Source of the DNA: Helichrysum umbraculigerum
Taxonomy: Eukaryota > Streptophyta > Magnoliopsida > Asterales > Asteraceae
Direction of reading: 5' to 3'
Length of the DNA stretch: 64,000 bases
Assembly (NCBI GenBank): GCA_949592205.1
Contig: CATIUR010000003.1
Span: 86,776,501 to 86,840,500, forward strand
In this document: in pieces, positions 1 through 9,720 of the stretch
How positions within the stretch are numbered: the stretch's first letter is position 1
Layout of the letters: each line of letters starts with the position of its first letter
The notes under the pieces: model-generated
The model's database searches: none
Told to the model about the DNA's origin: nothing
Seen by the model: the letters and a program-made list of their open reading frames with translations, nothing else
Made by a program: the position numbers and the translations under genes

Positions 1-309
1 CGGATTTTCGTTTCGACAACTTTGTAAGTTTTCCGGCGACTCGCAAACTTTTCCGATTACAATTATTTTACTTCCATGTTGTTCCCCTAGCTAAATGATG
101 TCCGAATACGTAATTAAAACTCGTTTTTGAACACGTTAACGGAAATGTCGGTTTTGGTCATTTTAAAGAAAACGACACCACAAACCTTAAAAACGACCAC
201 CAATAGTTACTATGGACTCATTATAACCTATTAAAACTAGTATAAAAGTTCTAGACCCAACGGAAACCGGAAAATACGTTTTCGGAAACTTAAATTCCGA
301 ACAGACCTC

Positions 310-605
310 TTGTGTCGCATCGGACCAAAATTTCATGCGACACAACACTGTGTCGCATGTTATGTCGCATGTTATGTCACAATGTATGCGACACAACGCT
401 TATGTCGCACTATGTGTCGTATCATCTACGACACAAAGTTTACCTATCGCTTGATTGCGACACAACGACTATGTCGTATCGTTGTGTCGTACCCTTGTAT
501 GCGACACAACCATTGTGTCGCATAAACACCAAACCGAATTCAATCCATACGACACAGACCTTATGTCGCATACGGTCTGCGACACAAGCCTTGTGTCGCA
601 GATAG
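310..605 (+). repeat. palindromic array (GCGACACAA / TTGTGTCGC) in A 5' LTR
   Basis: The word GCGACACAA and its reverse complement alternate about a dozen times, often as close inverted pairs that make hairpins with 3-6 nt loops, for example at about 501-521 and 577-601. Outer bases also pair and vary together (TAT/ATA in one hairpin, TCT/AGA in another). The array lies downstream of the pyrimidine-rich stretch of the LTR (seen at 5820-5862 in the 3' copy), so it is probably in the transcribed leader. The 3' LTR copy is at 6276-6571. Confidence 0.85.
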
Positions 606-717
606 CCCAGATCAGAAAACAAAATATATTCTAAGTGTTGGAATCACTTTTCAACTACTAAATCAAATACGATGCTACATAAACATGAAAATACTATACC
701 TTCGAGAGTATACAACA

Positions 718-935
718 ACACTTGAATACGTACAAGACTATACTAAACTAACGTGAGATTTCACTCACACACGCGTACGAGATTACACTTGGAAATACTT
801 AGGAGATTACACTCCAACGAACTTACACTTGTACATTACACGGGATTACATCCGATACGAACTTACAAGTTCACTCACTAGTTACGTGCTGGATTACACG
901 TTAACTGATACGAACATACACTCGAATACTTACGA
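718..935 (+). repeat. hairpin series with loop ATTACA or RTTTCA in A 5' LTR
   Basis: Consecutive short hairpins keep a six-base loop and change their stems: GTGAG-ATTTCA-CTCAC (about 753), GGAG-ATTACA-CTCC (about 800), CGGG-ATTACA-TCCG (about 841) and CGAG-GTTTCA-CTCG (about 924). A weaker unit, CGAG-ATTACA-CTTG, is at about 779. The copy in the 3' LTR is at about 6684-6901. No protein is encoded. Confidence 0.65.
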
Positions 936-2172
936 GGTTTCACTCGTACCCTTTGGGGTTTAAGCCCATTGGAACTTACGCAAACGATACACATTGTGAT
1001 ACAAACAAACAGTTATACACGTACGCTTTACAAAAGTACAACTACTATGAATACATAATAATAATGGATGGAATTATTATTATACACCGATAACAAACGG
1101 ACCGTATAACTTTTCTACAAACTACAAACGATTACGAACGTACAAACAAACTAATGGACATTAATTAGTTTGGGAACAACTAGCATGGATACTTTACAAG
1201 TATTCCATTTACTTACTAAACCTTATGCGTATTAGGACGCTAAGGGTTGCTAGTTCGGGAATACTACTTGCTTACTTACTGCATTGTCTGCCAGACTCAG
1301 GTGAGTCTTACAGCCCCTACTTTACTGTTTTATACTCAGGGGTGAGATGCATTACTGTTTTCCATGAACACACAAAACTTACTTGCTGCCATGATTTACT
1401 TACTGTACGAGATTACGGATACGCCAATTGCATGAGTTTACGACTAATCCAATGAAATCCTCCTTAATCATAGTTGTTAGTTATGTGATAAGCGCGAGTT
1501 TTAGTATATGGATCCATATGGGACTGACAATCCCCGCCCGGGGTAGCAAGCACTACCACGAACCGTTCCTGTAGAAACGGGCGTTTCTTACTCGTTCCGT
1601 ATGAATGTTTTGGATTACATTCATGGGGGGGTACCTATATTTACTGTACGTTAAGCTTCAACTATGGTGGCTCATGGCAATTGTATCAAACGGTTAGCAT
1701 AACCTGCAACCACCCACTTATTAAAACTTAAGTAAACGATGAGCATAACCTGTGATCGTTACTTACTGGCTGGCTATGATTTACGAATACTACATGTGTG
1801 TTCAAACTATTTACTTACTTACAAACCTGTGAGATTCACCAACCTTTTTGGTTGACCGTTTTAGTAATGCTTCTCAGGTACACAGCATCAGTAGGGATGC
1901 CCAGCATGATAAGCTTTCTTAGCTCGAGTCGCATGCATTTACAAGCTTGGAGATTTACATACATTACTTTTGTACTTACTGTTATGTATTAGAATCTCTA
2001 GGATTTTACTTGAACTCGAGCTTGTATTTTGAAACTACTTATGTATTAATGTAATAACTTTTCGAACGTCTCATTTAGAGTCGTTCACTGTATCCTTTGT
2101 GCTTGTGATTATTGATTAGTAACACCCAAAACATTGCTTCCGCAAACTGTCAAATTTGGGGGTGTTACAGAT

Positions 2173-2184
2173 TGGTATCAGAGC
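2173..2184 (+). other. primer binding site of element A (tRNA-Met type)
   Basis: TGGTATCAGAGC, four bases after the LTR end, is the usual plant primer site complementary to the 3' end of initiator tRNA-Met. It fixes the + orientation of element A. Confidence 0.92.
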
Positions 2185-2443
2185 CTAAGGTTATAGTGAA
2201 CTAGGTTGCATTTAGTGGGCCTAGACTATGACCGTTAGGCAGTATTCCTCATTAGGTATAACTGGTTCAGGAATTACAGCATACAAGTTTAATTTAACAT
2301 AGCCTGATCAACTATGTACAATTAAATGAAGATGATGTGAGTTCTGAAAGGGGTTATGTTGAACAGGAATGCACTAGCTGACTCTGACCTCGAGAGAACC
2401 GGGACTTTTACTTGATTGTGCTAAACACGAACTAGGCGGTTAT

Positions 2444-2479
<36 letters not shown>

Positions 2480-3040
2480 GGCCTTTTTCCCCGATACGAT
2501 ACTCTCTCTCGACTACTACGAAATCAATATTCTTTAAAATTTCATCGAACAAACGACAACTCGATTCTCGTCATTCTGTCCTTATTTAACTTTTATGAAT
2601 TCACGAATACCGACATACGTCCGAAGATATCCACACCATTATAACCGACAACCATAGTTACTCAAACATCTTTCGATATGAAAATCGGGATTTTGTTTTT
2701 ATTCGCTAACTCTACCTAATTCGACGTACCCCGCTTTACCGTTAAGTGTAACCTAATAAAACCATTTTCAACTCAATTTTTCGTCAGACTTCAAATTGTA
2801 CAACCGACTTTTACTATCAAAATTTTATAACAAATGTATTTCTATCAACCATGTTACAAAATTTCTTACAAAATGTTTTATAAAATTCTCAAAAATTTCA
2901 AAACCGTATAAACTTATTTATAGTACACAACTTTAAACAAATCTCAAGCTTTGGCGTAGTTTCTCTAAACTCACTAAATCATCACAATCATAATTCTTGT
3001 TCAAACCTTCACATGTTCTTTATTTGTTGTTTCAAGGAAC
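2185..3040 (+). other. untranslated leader of element A
   Basis: About 850 bp between the primer site and the gag start, AT-rich and without a convincing ORF. It contains a TA dinucleotide run at 2447-2475. Confidence 0.7.
2447..2475. repeat. (TA)n microsatellite
   Basis: An uninterrupted AT dinucleotide run of about 28 bases inside the leader of element A. Confidence 0.9.
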
Positions 3041-4131
3041 ATGCCTCCTCGACGACAAATCACACTTACTGAAGCCGAAGTCGCGGGTATTATTGCCCGT
3101 AGTGTGGCCCAAGCCCTAGCTGTCCGAGCAACCATTCCTGGTAGCGAAGATACGGCTAACAACACACCACCACCCAAAACCTGCACCTACAAGGACTTCC
3201 AAAACTGCAAACCCTTAAGCTTTGCAGGTACTGAAGGAGCGATCGGTCTGATTCGTTGGACCGAGAAAATCGAATCAGTATTCCTCATCTGCAACTGCAA
3301 GGAAGAGGATAAAGTTAAGTTCGCCGCCAGTACCTTTTCTGACACCGCTCTTACCTGGTGGAACACCTATGCGCTGACTGTGAGCGTTGCTGATGCTTAC
3401 AAACTATAGTGGGATGAACTAAAGAACATGCTGAGGGGCGAGTACTGCCCAAGAGATGAGCTGAAACAACTAGAGATTGAATTCTGGAATCACAAGATGC
3501 AGGGTGATGACATCACCGGTTACACCAACCGCTTTCACCAGCTGGCACTTTTGTGCCCATCCATGGTTGATCCCGAGTACAAAAGGATCGAAAAGTACGT
3601 TGATGGACTTCCCGAACGACTTCAAGATTTAGTAACTTCGTCTAAACCGGGAACAATTCAAGTGCCATTCGTATGGCTCATGAGTTAACGGCCAATTCTG
3701 TCCGCCGTGGCTCGACTTCAACCCCGTCTGCGAATAACAAACATAAATGGGAAGTAAGTCCCCACTCATCCAACCCGACTTCTGACAAAAAGCCTGCAAC
3801 TGTCAATGCCAATGACTCAAAGGCTTACAAGGGGAGCAAGCCTTACTGCTCCCAATGTAGTCGCCATCATAATGGCTCCTGTCCCTGCACCAAATGCAAG
3901 AAATTCGGGCACCTGGCCCAAGACTGCCGAACCAACCCCACTGGTACTGATACTCCTGCACCCAAAACCTGCTATGAGTGCAATGGTACCGGGCACTTTA
4001 GAAAGGATTGCCCAAAACTGAAACTCCGAACCAACCACACGAAGAGTAGAGCTTACGTAATTAATGCTAGGGATGATGACCCAAACCCGAGACTTTATGA
4101 TTTGCTCAACCCGGGTACGCTCATTCTTTGA
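3041..4131 (+). pseudogene. gag: gag of element A, broken by a TAG and a frameshift
   Basis: This is a Ty3/gypsy gag, the structural protein of the virus-like particle. The capsid-type Retrotrans_gag region has the TALTWWN signature near residue 110. An in-frame TAG at 3407-3409 interrupts it; the same frame resumes directly with WDELKNML and runs to about 3660. A frameshift near 3660-3673 moves reading to the frame beginning MAHELTAN. Two CX2CX4HX4C zinc knuckles follow (CTKCKKFGHLAQDC and CYECNGTGHFRKDC). The ORF ends about 40 residues later, and no protease, reverse transcriptase or integrase follows before the 3' LTR. The start was chosen at MPPRRQ, which parallels MPPKQR in element B. 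The last codons contain a splice-donor-like GGTACGC (about 4115). The C-terminal zinc region resembles that of the ORF at 4429-5106. Confidence 0.9.
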
Positions 4132-4428
4132 TTTCTTGAAACTGTTCTCCATAAGTCTCTCGCTTAATGATTTATGTGTAATTGTCTCTTATTCTGTGTG
4201 TTTTCTTTGATCCTAAGTACCCAATAGGATTAGGAAACTACCGACTATACGAATCCCGACCATAAAACTTGTATTACCCTTGGATTACCAATAACAAACT
4301 CTTTTCCCAAATGTCTCACACTGGTTGAGACCGGGAACTCGTATATTATTTATTACTTTAAACAAGTCATCCAATAGAACTTCACTTTCTTGCAACAATT
4401 ATTAAATAGAATAATTATTTCGTAGGAA
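4132..4428 (+). other. spacer between gag and second ORF of element A
   Basis: AT-rich, with no ORF. It ends in a run resembling a splice acceptor (ATAATTATTTCGTAG, 4411-4425) three bases before the ATG of the next ORF. Confidence 0.55.
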
Positions 4429-5106
4429 ATGACAACACACTCCGTCAACAACCCTACCTTGGATGATGAACTGCTCAGTGAGGAACCAATAATGTTTCCT
4501 TACCTCCTCGAACTCGAGTGTGATACCGAACCTTTCGTTGAATCAGCAACAGTACCTGCTTCTCCTGTTGCTCTAACTGCTGCAAAAGCACCAGTTGATG
4601 TAACCTTGACTGCTGAATCAGTCAGCCACCTCAACCAAACTATTGATTCGCTGCGAAAACAACTGACTGAAGCACGGGAAGACATTGATGACCTACGACG
4701 AATTGTTTTCCAAAATGACATAAGTATGCGTGAGTACGAGCTACGTTTGATAGCCTTAGAAAACCCTACTTCACCACTAACTTCCCAAAGTACTCCTACT
4801 GAAGAGGATAACGACACTGACTGTACCCCACCTCCAGCAAAAAGGGTGAAGGTTTACTTGGGAAATAAACCTTACTGCTCCCGATGCACTCGGCATCATG
4901 ACGAACCGTGTACTACACCTACCGGTCGATGCAAATCCTACCCTAAAAGTACGAACCCTCCTAAAGTGAAACTCTGCTTCAACTGTGGGAGTGCTGACCA
5001 TCTCAAGGCCCAATGCCCACTACCTCCAGACAACAAAACTAAGGGTACGTTACTACCTGACCACTACCCTACCCTGAATACTATAGGATTTACCGTCCTA
5101 CCGTAG
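4429..5106 (+). CDS. element A ORF2: coiled-coil protein with gag-like zinc knuckle
   Basis: An intact 225-residue ORF that I do not recognise as a standard retrotransposon gene. The N-terminal third is acidic. Residues about 65-112 have a heptad-like pattern typical of a coiled coil (LNQTIDSLRKQLTEARED and onwards). A basic run PPAKRVKV near residue 138 resembles a monopartite nuclear localisation signal. The C-terminal part repeats the gag tail design: KPYCSRCTRHHDEPC matches KPYCSQCSRHHNGSC of the gag upstream, and CFNCGSADHLKAQC is a CX2CX4HX4C zinc knuckle. It therefore looks like a gag tail whose capsid domain has been replaced by a coiled coil. It occupies the place where pol would lie. 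A role in RNA binding or packaging is inference. Its end contains a donor-like GGTACGT (about 5045). Confidence 0.7.
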   Translation: MTTHSVNNPTLDDELLSEEPIMFPYLLELECDTEPFVESATVPASPVALTAAKAPVDVTLTAESVSHLNQTIDSLRKQLTEAREDIDDLRRIVFQNDISMREYELRLIALENPTSPLTSQSTPTEEDNDTDCTPPPAKRVKVYLGNKPYCSRCTRHHDEPCTTPTGRCKSYPKSTNPPKVKLCFNCGSADHLKAQCPLPPDNKTKGTLLPDHYPTLNTIGFTVLP

Positions 5107-5192
5107 GCTTCTAGTACACATTGTAGCTACCTAACTAGTATCGAACTACCGACCACTACTTCGAACAAATTTCGGGACGAAATTTTATTAAC

Positions 5193-5202
5193 AAGGGGAG
5201 AA
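5193..5202 (+). other. polypurine tract of element A
   Basis: AAGGGGAGAA directly before TGTAACA. It is preceded by TTCGGGACGAAATTT, a sequence commonly seen before the 3' LTR of Tekay/Del-type elements. It marks the 3' LTR start. Confidence 0.88.
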
Positions 5203-7936
5203 TGTAACAACCCCAAATTTAGGGCCAATTTAAATTTTCCCTAATTGCGTGTCTATTACTTGTATATAATATGAAATAGGATTATATACATTATGTACTC
5301 ACTATATATATATGGATGGAATATATATATATACGCGTATACGATTCGTACAAATCGTATAAAACAACAATTGTACAAACTTGCGGACATTAGTAAAACA
5401 ATTATTAAATAATGTGAAATTATTTAATTACTTTGACTATTACTTTATATTATGTTTATAATATAACGGAAAACGTACGTTTTAATTGAAACGTCACCGA
5501 ACTCTCCGAAAACTCGACCAACCGACAAAACAAAACAAAGTTATGTTTTATTACTTACATAGCTAGTATTTTGATAAATACTTCAACTTAATTATCGAGT
5601 ATTATTTCATATTTATAAAACGTATATTTAATCGCGTATAAAATGATTTTTACGTTTAAACGACCGGGAAAACGAACACCGCACGGAGCGCAAACACGAG
5701 GAAGCAAAAATTGGTGAGATCCACACATGGTGGACCCCACCCCAACCGGCCCAAGCAAGGGGGACATCACCCCCCCTCACTTTCTTTCTCCACACACAAT
5801 CACACAAACACACTCAACATTCTCTCTCTCTCTCTCAATCGGCATTCTCTCTCTCTCTCTAAAATCAATATTAAACCACCATAAAAACACCACAAAACCA
5901 CCTCGGAAGCTAGGCTCGTTTTGAAGAAAAGTGATCACGTGAACGAGAGCTACAACGTCATCTTTTCGGATTTTCGTTTCGACAACTTTGTAAGTTTTCC
6001 GGCGACTCGCAAACTTTTCCGATTACAATTATTTTACTTCCATGTTGTTCCCCTAGCTAAATGATGTCCGAATACGTAATTAAAACTCGTTTTTGAACAC
6101 GTTAACGGAAATGTCGGTTTTGGTCATTTTAAAGAAAACGACACCACAAACCTTAAAAACGACCACCAATAGTTACTATGGACTCATTATAACCTATTAA
6201 AACTAGTATAAAAGTTCTAGACCCAACGGAAACCGGAAAATACGTTTTCGGAAACTTAAATTCCGAACAGACCTCTTGTGTCGCATCGGACCAAAATTTC
6301 ATGCGACACAACACTGTGTCGCATGTTATGTCGCATGTTATGTCACAATGTATGCGACACAACGCTTATGTCGCACTATGTGTCGTATCATCTACGACAC
6401 AAAGTTTACCTATCGCTTGATTGCGACACAACGACTATGTCGTATCGTTGTGTCGTACCCTTGTATGCGACACAACCATTGTGTCGCATAAACACCAAAC
6501 CGAATTCAATCCATACGACACAGACCTTATGTCGCATACGGTCTGCGACACAAGCCTTGTGTCGCAGATAGCCCAGATCAGAAAACAAAATATATTCTAA
6601 GTGTTGGAATCACTTTTCAACTACTAAATCAAATACGATGCTACATAAACATGAAAATACTATACCTTCGAGAGTATACAACAACACTTGAATACGTACA
6701 AGACTATACTAAACTAACGTGAGATTTCACTCACACACGCGTACGAGATTACACTTGGAAATACTTAGGAGATTACACTCCAACGAACTTACACTTGTAC
6801 ATTACACGGGATTACATCCGATACGAACTTACAAGTTCACTCACTAGTTACGTGCTGGATTACACGTTAACTGATACGAACATACACTCGAATACTTACG
6901 AGGTTTCACTCGTACCCTTTGGGGTTTAAGCCCATTGGAACTTACGCAAACGATACACATTATGATACAAACAAACAGTTATACACGTACGCTTTACAAA
7001 AGTACAACTACTATGAATACATAATAATAATGGATGGAATTATTATTATACACCGATAACAAACGGACCGTATAACTTTTCTACAAACTACAAACGATTA
7101 CGAACGTACAAACAAACTAATGGACATTAATTAGTTTGGGAACAACTAGCATGGATACTTTACAAGTATTCCATTTACTTACTAAACCTTATGCGTATTA
7201 GGACGCTAAGGGTTGCTAGTTCGGGAATACTACTTGCTTACTTACTGCATTGTCTGCCAGACTCAGGTGAGTCTTACAGCCCCTACTTTACTGTTTTATA
7301 CTCAGGGGTGAGATGCATTACTGTTTTCCATGAACACACAAAACTTACTTGCTGCCATGATTTACTTACTGTACGAGATTACGGATACGCCAATTGCATG
7401 AGTTTACGACTAATCCAATGAAATCCTCCTTAATCATAGTTGTTAGTTATGTGATAAGCGCGAGTTTTAGTATATGGATCCATATGGGACTGACAATCCC
7501 CGCCCGGGGTAGCAAGCACTACCACGAACCGTTCCTGTAGAAACGGGCGTTTCTTACTCGTTCCGTATGAATGTTTTGGATTACATTCATGGGGGGGTAC
7601 CTATATTTACTGTACGTTAAGCTTCAACTATGGTGGCTCATGGCAATTGTATCAAACGGTTAGCATAACCTGCAACCACCCACTTATTAAAACTTAAGTA
7701 AACAATGAGCATAACCTGTGATCGTTACTTACTGGCTGGCTATGATTTACGAATACTACATGTGTGTTCAAACTATTTACTTACTTACAAACCTGTGAGA
7801 TTCACCAACCTTTTTGGTTGACCGTTTTAGTAATGCTTCTCAGGTACACAGCATCAGTAGGGATGCCCAGCATGAAAAGCTTTCTTAGCTCGAGTCGCAT
7901 GCATTTACAAGCTTGGAGATTTACATACATTACTTT
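5203..7936 (+). mobile_element. 3' LTR of element A, first part
   Basis: Starts TGTAACAACCCC. It includes a TA-rich inverted repeat around ATGGATGGA (5300-5336), a CT-rich run (5820-5862) and a CAC/CCA-rich stretch that probably marks the transcript start. The segment from 5967 on copies the 5' LTR. The palindromic array recurs at 6276-6571. The LTR is cut after ACTTT at 7936 by element B and resumes at 15176. Confidence 0.93.
6276..6571 (+). repeat. palindromic array in A 3' LTR
   Basis: Copy of the 310-605 array, offset by exactly 5966 bases. Confidence 0.85.
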
Positions 7937-8472
7937 TGTAACACCCCCAAAATTCGTTTAGCGGAAGCGTTTTAGTTTAAGTACTGGGGTGTCACAATAA
8001 TAAAGCATGCATACGTATCAGAGCTTATGATTACAACAGAACAATATATAATAAGATGCCAAAAGTTATTAATTACAAAGTTTACGATTCCTCGAATCGT
8101 ATAGGTTAAAAGTAATAAGTTTACAAAAGTAGATTTCTGAAATATAACTAAAGCATTTCAGTTATACTAAAGAAATCCATGTGTTTCCAAAAGTTGGCAT
8201 CCTATACTTCACGGGTCGCCTAATTCTCCATGTGTGTTGGCGATTCTTATATGATAAGCTAATTCCCTGAAAAACATAGTAAAAGTCAACAACTAGGTTG
8301 AGTGAATTCACAGGTTTTATGTTTGCACAAGTTGAATCAAGTTTGTATCACAGTTATTATCCAAATATGTTCACAAATAGTATTGCCATAATAGTCGAGT
8401 ATAAGTTTTGTAGAATGTTATCCAAATACCAGTTTTGTGGGTTGTTCGCCCAAAGTTCAAGTTAAAACACGT

Positions 8473-8883
8473 GCTGGTCGTTCTCCAGCGAGTTACAAAT
8501 ACACAGTACCGTTCGTTCTCCGGTCAAATACGCACGGGTCGTTCTCCCGTTCAACAAAAACAGTTTACCGGTCGTTCTCCGGTCTAGTAACGCACGGGTC
8601 GTTCTCCCGTCCAACAAACGCATGGGTCGTTCTCCCATCCAAGACGCACGGGTCGTTCTCCCGTCCCTTGGCCAGTCGTTCTCTGGCACTAAAATACGTG
8701 GCTGGTCGTTCTCCAGCGTTTTACACAAAAGTACCGGTCGTTCCCCGGTATACCAAACAAGTTTAAAAGTTATGTTTGTGTCGGTCGTTCTCCGACAAGT
8801 TACCAAATGTACCGGTCGTTCTCCGGTAAGATACCAAAATAGTTTACAGTCGTTACAAAACAGTTTACCGGTCGTTCTCCGAT
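8473..8883 (-). repeat. constant-loop, covarying-stem hairpin array (B 3' LTR)
   Basis: About 13 hairpins spaced 20-50 bp apart. Each has TCGTTCT between complementary arms that differ by unit: GCTGG/CCAGC (8473, 8701), ACCGG/CCGGT (8567, 8810), ACGGG/CCCGT (8591, 8647), ATGGG/CCCAT (8622), GCCAG/CTGGC (8670) and GTCGG/CCGAC (8780). In element sense the loop reads AGAACGA. A related unit, TGGG-TTGTTCG-CCCA, sits just outside at about 8438. Linkers are A/C-rich and hold no ORF of credible composition. Confidence 0.85.
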
Positions 8884-9487
8884 CTAGTTAAAACAGTTTG
8901 TCGATAATTTATCCCATTAGTTCAGTGTGTCAATATGTAAATGTTAATTCGCAAACACCAGTTTATTCAACAGTTAAATAGTTCAAAGTACTCTAATAGT
9001 TCGAGTAAACAAGTATGATAAACAATCATATAAGTAAAAGCAGTTTATGGCAATAAGTAAAATAGTTGACTATGTTTTCCACCCCTGTTCGAAAGCAGTT
9101 AAATCAGTAAAAGTAGGGGCTGTGAACTCACCTGTTGAGTTTAAGTAGTTGTGCGAGTGCTAGCAAACCTAAGCCCAAGTACAGTCTGAAATCTCCTAAC
9201 GCCCTAACGTATGAGATTTGATAAGTATGTGGATGTCTAAACTAATCATCCATGCTAGTGTTTGTACAACCAAGTCACGTCCAAATCGTTCGTTTAATGT
9301 TTATGTTTGTATTTCGTTGTTTGTGAAAGCGTATACGACTCGTTGGTGAAAGTTTGAAATCAACATTTCGATAAAACAAGTATGTTTGAATTGTTTGTAA
9401 GGCTCGTGAATCGAATTTGTATAAAGATATGCGTTTCCGGTTAGTTCGACACTTAGTGAAAACAAGTTTTTAAACTTCCTGTTTTTA

Positions 9488-9720
9488 GCGACGTAAGGTG
9501 CGACGCTGGGTTGTTATGCGACGTAGGGTGCGACGTACGGGTCTACGTAGCATTCTGGTTTTGCGACGTCATGGGTTGCGTCGCATAGGCGACGCTCGCA
9601 ATTTAATGCGACGTAGTGGTCTGCGTCGCTATGTGCGACGTAAGGAAGGGTAATGCGACGTAAAGGCCTACGTCGCAGTACTGTTTTCGGTCCCAATGCG
9701 ACGTAGTCGCCTGTTCGACG
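9488..9720 (-). repeat. GCGACGTA / TACGTCGC palindromic array (B 3' LTR)
   Basis: GCGACGTA and its reverse complement recur about ten times, partly as inverted pairs with short loops. The position matches the array of element A: downstream of the pyrimidine-rich run in element sense. Confidence 0.8.

Larger units (their letters stand above)
1..2169 (+). mobile_element. 5' LTR of gag-only element A, left-truncated by window edge
   Basis: Bases 1-1970 repeat at 5967-7936 and bases 1971-2169 repeat at 15176-15374, with about four substitutions and no indels that I can see. The 3' copy shows that 764 bp are missing to the left of the window, giving a full LTR of 2933 bp. It ends in GGGGGTGTTACA, four bases before a tRNA-Met type primer site. 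The terminus folds on itself: AACACCC (about 2131) can pair with GGGTGTT, with GCTTCCGC in the loop. Short ORFs in this stretch are translations of repeats, not genes. The near-identical LTRs mean a recent insertion. Confidence 0.93.

Noticed and set aside
310..605. ORFs of 60-97 residues in the palindromic array (also 6276-6588)
   Set aside because: Low-complexity translations of GCGACACAA repeats within an LTR.
1225..1455. 76-residue ORF present in both A LTRs (also 7191-7421)
   Set aside because: Duplicated only because the LTR is; no recognisable domain and no coding-like composition.
8473..8883. CRISPR-like look of repeated GGTCGTTCTCC with variable spacers
   Set aside because: Repeats are too short and irregularly spaced, lie inside a plant LTR, and the variable parts are complementary arms of hairpins, not spacers.
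8437..8891. ORFs of 86-114 residues on both strands over the hairpin arrays (also 13017-13471 and 39175-39527)
   Set aside because: Repetitive peptides forced by the repeat words, open on both strands at once; not coding.
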